Source of the DNA: Chloroflexota bacterium
GTDB lineage: Bacteria; Chloroflexota; Anaerolineae; Aggregatilineales; UBA2796
Assembly (NCBI GenBank): GCA_017743585.1
Contig: JAGHYP010000115.1
Span: 1-8,242, forward strand
Reading direction: 5' to 3'
DNA length: 8,242 nt
A program made the translations under genes and the position numbers. Positions 6,633 through 8,242 of the stretch are shown one piece after another (the stretch's first letter is position 1; every line of letters begins with the position of its first letter). The notes under the pieces are model-generated. The model did not search any database and was not told the origin of the DNA. It saw only the letters and a program-made list of their open reading frames with translations.

Positions 6633-7061
6633 TTGTCTACATGGATGGTTGTTGAAGACGAGCCAGATATCTACGACGTGCTGCTCGCTATGTTCGAGAT
6701 CTGGGGCATTGAAGGCATCGCTTTTGTGGATGGTGGCGAGGCGATCGCTTGGGTGGAAGATGTGGATAGAGGCAATGTCACAGGCGAGCTGCCTGAGCTG
6801 GCGATCATTGATATCCGCTTGCCGGGAGTCTCAGGTCCAGAGGTGGGCGCGCGCTTGCGGCAGAGTCCGCGCTTGAGCAATATCCCTATTGTCTTGATCA
6901 CGGCCTATCGGCTCAGCCCTGAGGAAGAAATTGCCGTGCAAGCGAAGGCGCAAGCTGACGCGCTAATGTACAAACCTTTGCCGCCCATGCCTGAGCTGCG
7001 CCGCACGCTCGATCGGCTCATCGCCGAGCGCAAACTGAAGTACAGCCCGACCACGCCTTAA
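6633..7061 (+). CDS. single-domain response regulator (CheY-like receiver)
   Basis: A 142-residue receiver domain with no output domain, presumably acting through protein contacts or as a phospho-relay. Numbering from TTG 6633 as residue 1: the acidic pocket is Glu8, Asp9 and Glu10 in VVEDEPD; the phospho-accepting aspartate is Asp60 in LAIIDIRLPG; the switch threonine is Thr90 in VLITAY; and the conserved lysine is Lys114 in MYKPL. All five signature positions are present. The frame is open back to GTG 6618 (147 residues), but AGGGG at 6621-6625 is correctly spaced only for the TTG, and the shorter form begins close to the first beta strand as the family does. It lies downstream of the large histidine kinase in the same direction, with gmk inverted between them. 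It is the most likely local phosphate acceptor, but the pairing is inferred. Confidence 0.9.
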   Translation: MSTWMVVEDEPDIYDVLLAMFEIWGIEGIAFVDGGEAIAWVEDVDRGNVTGELPELAIIDIRLPGVSGPEVGARLRQSPRLSNIPIVLITAYRLSPEEEIAVQAKAQADALMYKPLPPMPELRRTLDRLIAERKLKYSPTTP

Positions 7062-7243
7062 GCATTGCGCTTAACCCAACAAAACTCTCTCTGCTAACCG
7101 CCTGCAAGGCTGCGCTTGCGCAGGCATATGAGTGTGTCTCAAAGCTCGCTGCGCTGCGCAACCTTGCTCAATGCAGCCTCTTCGCGACTTGCCTAGCCCG
7201 AACAGCGCAGCAGCTGTTCAAAGATGGCCGCTGCGCCGCTTTA
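7062..7243. other. convergent intergenic region with inverted repeats
   Basis: Between the stops of the response regulator (plus) and the permease (minus) there are 182 bp with no convincing gene. Two dyads stand out. GCCTGC (7100-7105) pairs with GCAGGC (7120-7125), with AAG/CTT extending the stem past a 2-nt bulge. GAACAGC (7200-7206) pairs with GCTGTTC (7213-7219) around the 6-nt loop GCAGCA. Neither is followed by a T-run on either strand, so they are not classical intrinsic terminators. The region also repeats short CTGCGC/GCGCAG words, which creates many small self-complementary stretches. Confidence 0.4.
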
Positions 7244-8134
7244 TCACTTGCCTGAGCCGAGCGTCAAGCCTTGAATGAAGTAGCGCTGCAGGAAGGTGAA
7301 AACGAAGACGGTCGGCAATGTGGCTATCAGCGCGCCCGCAACGAGGACAGGCCAATCTGTGTTGAATTGTCCCTTCAGCGCGGCGACGCCCGCCGTGACA
7401 GGCTTCTTGCTGGCGGAGCTGATCAGCACAATTGCCCACAGATAGTCGTTGAAAATCCACGTGAACTCAAGCGTGGCAAGCGCTGCCAGAGCAGGTAAGC
7501 TGAGCGGCATCATGATCTGCCAATACAGGCGGAATTCGCCGGCGCCATCAATGCGCGCCGCTTCCAGAATTTCACTTGGCACTGTGCGCATGAAGTTGCG
7601 CAGCACAAAGGTGCAGAAGCCAAGCTGGAAGGCAGTATGGATCAGGATCAAGCCGCCGAATTGGTTGTATAAGCCAAGCCGCGAGGTCAGATAGAAAACG
7701 GGCAGCAGCAGAATCTGGAAGGGCAGCATCGTGCCTGCCACGAACATGAAGTAGAGCAGCATGTTGCCCTTGAACTTGTAGCGCGCCAAGGCGTAGGCAG
7801 CTAGCGAGGAAAGGAAGAGCGTCCCGATCAACGACGGTACGGTGATGATGAAGCTATTGCCCAAGTAAGTGCCGACCATGCCGCGCTCCCAGGCAGTGGC
7901 GAAGTTGCCGAGGGCGATCTCGCTAGGCAACGACCAGAAGCCGCTACGCGTCAGGTCGCCTTGCACGCGGATCGATGTGTAGAGCGCGCTGAAGAGCGGG
8001 ATCAGCCAGATCAGCGTGAAGATCAGCATCAGGCTGAAGAAGAAGAATTGCTGAAAGCGATCTTTGCGCACGCGCCGCGCCACAGGCACAGCGGAGAGAT
8101 ATGCGGCGCGCGAAGGTTGAGCAGCAGTGGTCAT
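7244..8134 (-). CDS. carbohydrate ABC transporter permease, MalG/AraQ type
   Basis: Inner-membrane permease subunit of a sugar-uptake ABC transporter (CUT1 family, substrate unknown), 296 residues. About six membrane segments are visible, roughly at 30-51, 93-115, 126-148, 157-177, 208-238 and 262-283, after a basic cytoplasmic N-terminus (PVARRVRKDR). The EAA loop that docks on the ATPase reads EAARIDGAGEFRLYWQIMMP at 191-210, matching EAA---G---------I-LP. The C-terminus ending YFIQGLTLGSGK is typical of the MalG half (YFvqGLt-GavK). ATG 8134 has GGGAG (8148 to 8144) 9 nt upstream. The partner permease ends 17 bp upstream, so the two are co-transcribed and should form a heterodimer. No ATPase or binding-protein gene is in view. 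In this family the ATPase is often encoded elsewhere, so its absence downstream is not odd. Confidence 0.93.
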   Translation of the reverse strand: MTTAAQPSRAAYLSAVPVARRVRKDRFQQFFFFSLMLIFTLIWLIPLFSALYTSIRVQGDLTRSGFWSLPSEIALGNFATAWERGMVGTYLGNSFIITVPSLIGTLFLSSLAAYALARYKFKGNMLLYFMFVAGTMLPFQILLLPVFYLTSRLGLYNQFGGLILIHTAFQLGFCTFVLRNFMRTVPSEILEAARIDGAGEFRLYWQIMMPLSLPALAALATLEFTWIFNDYLWAIVLISSASKKPVTAGVAALKGQFNTDWPVLVAGALIATLPTVFVFTFLQRYFIQGLTLGSGK

Positions 8135-8151
8135 CCCAACACGCTCCCAAG

Positions 8152-8223
8152 TTAATACTCCAGTTCAGTGCGCCGCACGTGCAGCAGGTATGGCACGATG
8201 AAGAACAGCATCAGCCCCAGCAG
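8152..8223 (-). CDS. C-terminal end of a sugar ABC transporter permease, MalF type (partial)
   Basis: The last 23 codons plus TAA of an upstream gene. The peptide LLGLMLFFIVPYLLHVRRTE followed by LEY looks like a final membrane helix plus a short basic cytoplasmic tail (LFF-VPYL---RR-E), common in MalF/UgpA-type permeases that precede MalG-type partners. Its stop lies 17 bp before the ATG of the next permease, and that gene's ribosome binding site sits in the gap. The gene is cut where adapter sequence begins at 8224. The frame stays open through the adapter and would add the artefactual residues DVYKRQ, which should not be annotated. The assignment leans on context as well as on the short peptide. 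Confidence 0.7.
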   Translation of the reverse strand: MLGLMLFFIVPYLLHVRRTELEY

Positions 8224-8242
8224 CTGTCTCTTATACACATCT
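8224..8242. other. Tn5 mosaic-end (Nextera-type) adapter sequence, artefact
   Basis: The final 19 bases, CTGTCTCTTATACACATCT, are identical to the engineered Tn5 mosaic end used in tagmentation libraries. The natural Tn5 outside and inside ends differ from this hybrid. It sits exactly at the sequence end and interrupts a permease coding sequence, as expected for untrimmed read-through retained at a contig end. It should be treated as non-genomic. Confidence 0.97.

Noticed and set aside
8224..8242. End of a genuine Tn5-family transposon
   Set aside because: The sequence is the engineered mosaic end, not the natural outside or inside end. No transposase is near, and it lies flush with the sequence end inside a gene.

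Overview
The window looks like ordinary bacterial chromosome from a moderately GC-rich organism, probably an uncultured or metagenomic member of the Chloroflexota. That placement is an inference. It rests on the style of the large sensor kinase (no membrane span, with chained PAS and GAF domains of the LYHAHIYL...FLPNPLLPDTRAELAVP type, which I associate with Anaerolineae-like genomes) and on the mix of neighbours. No marker here settles it. The last 19 bases are not genomic: they match exactly the synthetic Tn5 mosaic end used in Nextera-type library adapters. The right edge is therefore a contig end with untrimmed adapter, and genomic sequence stops at 8223.

Layout, left to right. 1-147 (minus): rpmH for ribosomal protein bL34, cut by the left edge, with a near-consensus sigma-70 promoter at 225-253. 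325-1170 (minus): panC, pantothenate synthetase. 1177-1383: divergent intergenic region containing a doubtful small ORF. 1384-5802 (plus): a 1472-residue soluble histidine kinase with four PAS domains, four GAF domains, HisKA and HATPase_c. 5834-6454 (minus): gmk, guanylate kinase, with an Asn in place of the usual Ser/Thr of the P-loop and a -10 box so close to its ATG that a leaderless mRNA is plausible. 6633-7061 (plus): a single-domain response regulator that most likely starts at TTG. 7062-7243: convergent intergenic region with imperfect inverted repeats but no clear terminator. 7244-8134 (minus): a MalG-type sugar ABC transporter permease. 8152-8223 (minus): the last 23 codons of the MalF-type partner permease, cut by the adapter.

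How they fit together. The kinase and the receiver are the only two-component genes here. They point the same way and are separated only by the oppositely oriented gmk, so the receiver is a plausible phospho-acceptor for the kinase, although the two are not in one operon. The two permease genes lie 17 bp apart and belong to a carbohydrate-uptake operon whose binding-protein gene is presumably beyond the right edge. rpmH, panC and gmk are housekeeping genes (translation, CoA precursor synthesis, GTP supply), each apparently on its own transcript. I see no tRNA, rRNA, CRISPR array, insertion sequence, phage gene or defence system. The most notable biological point is that the kinase was built by internal duplication: a 279-residue PAS-GAF unit occurs twice with no net insertion or deletion, and its GAF part occurs a third time.
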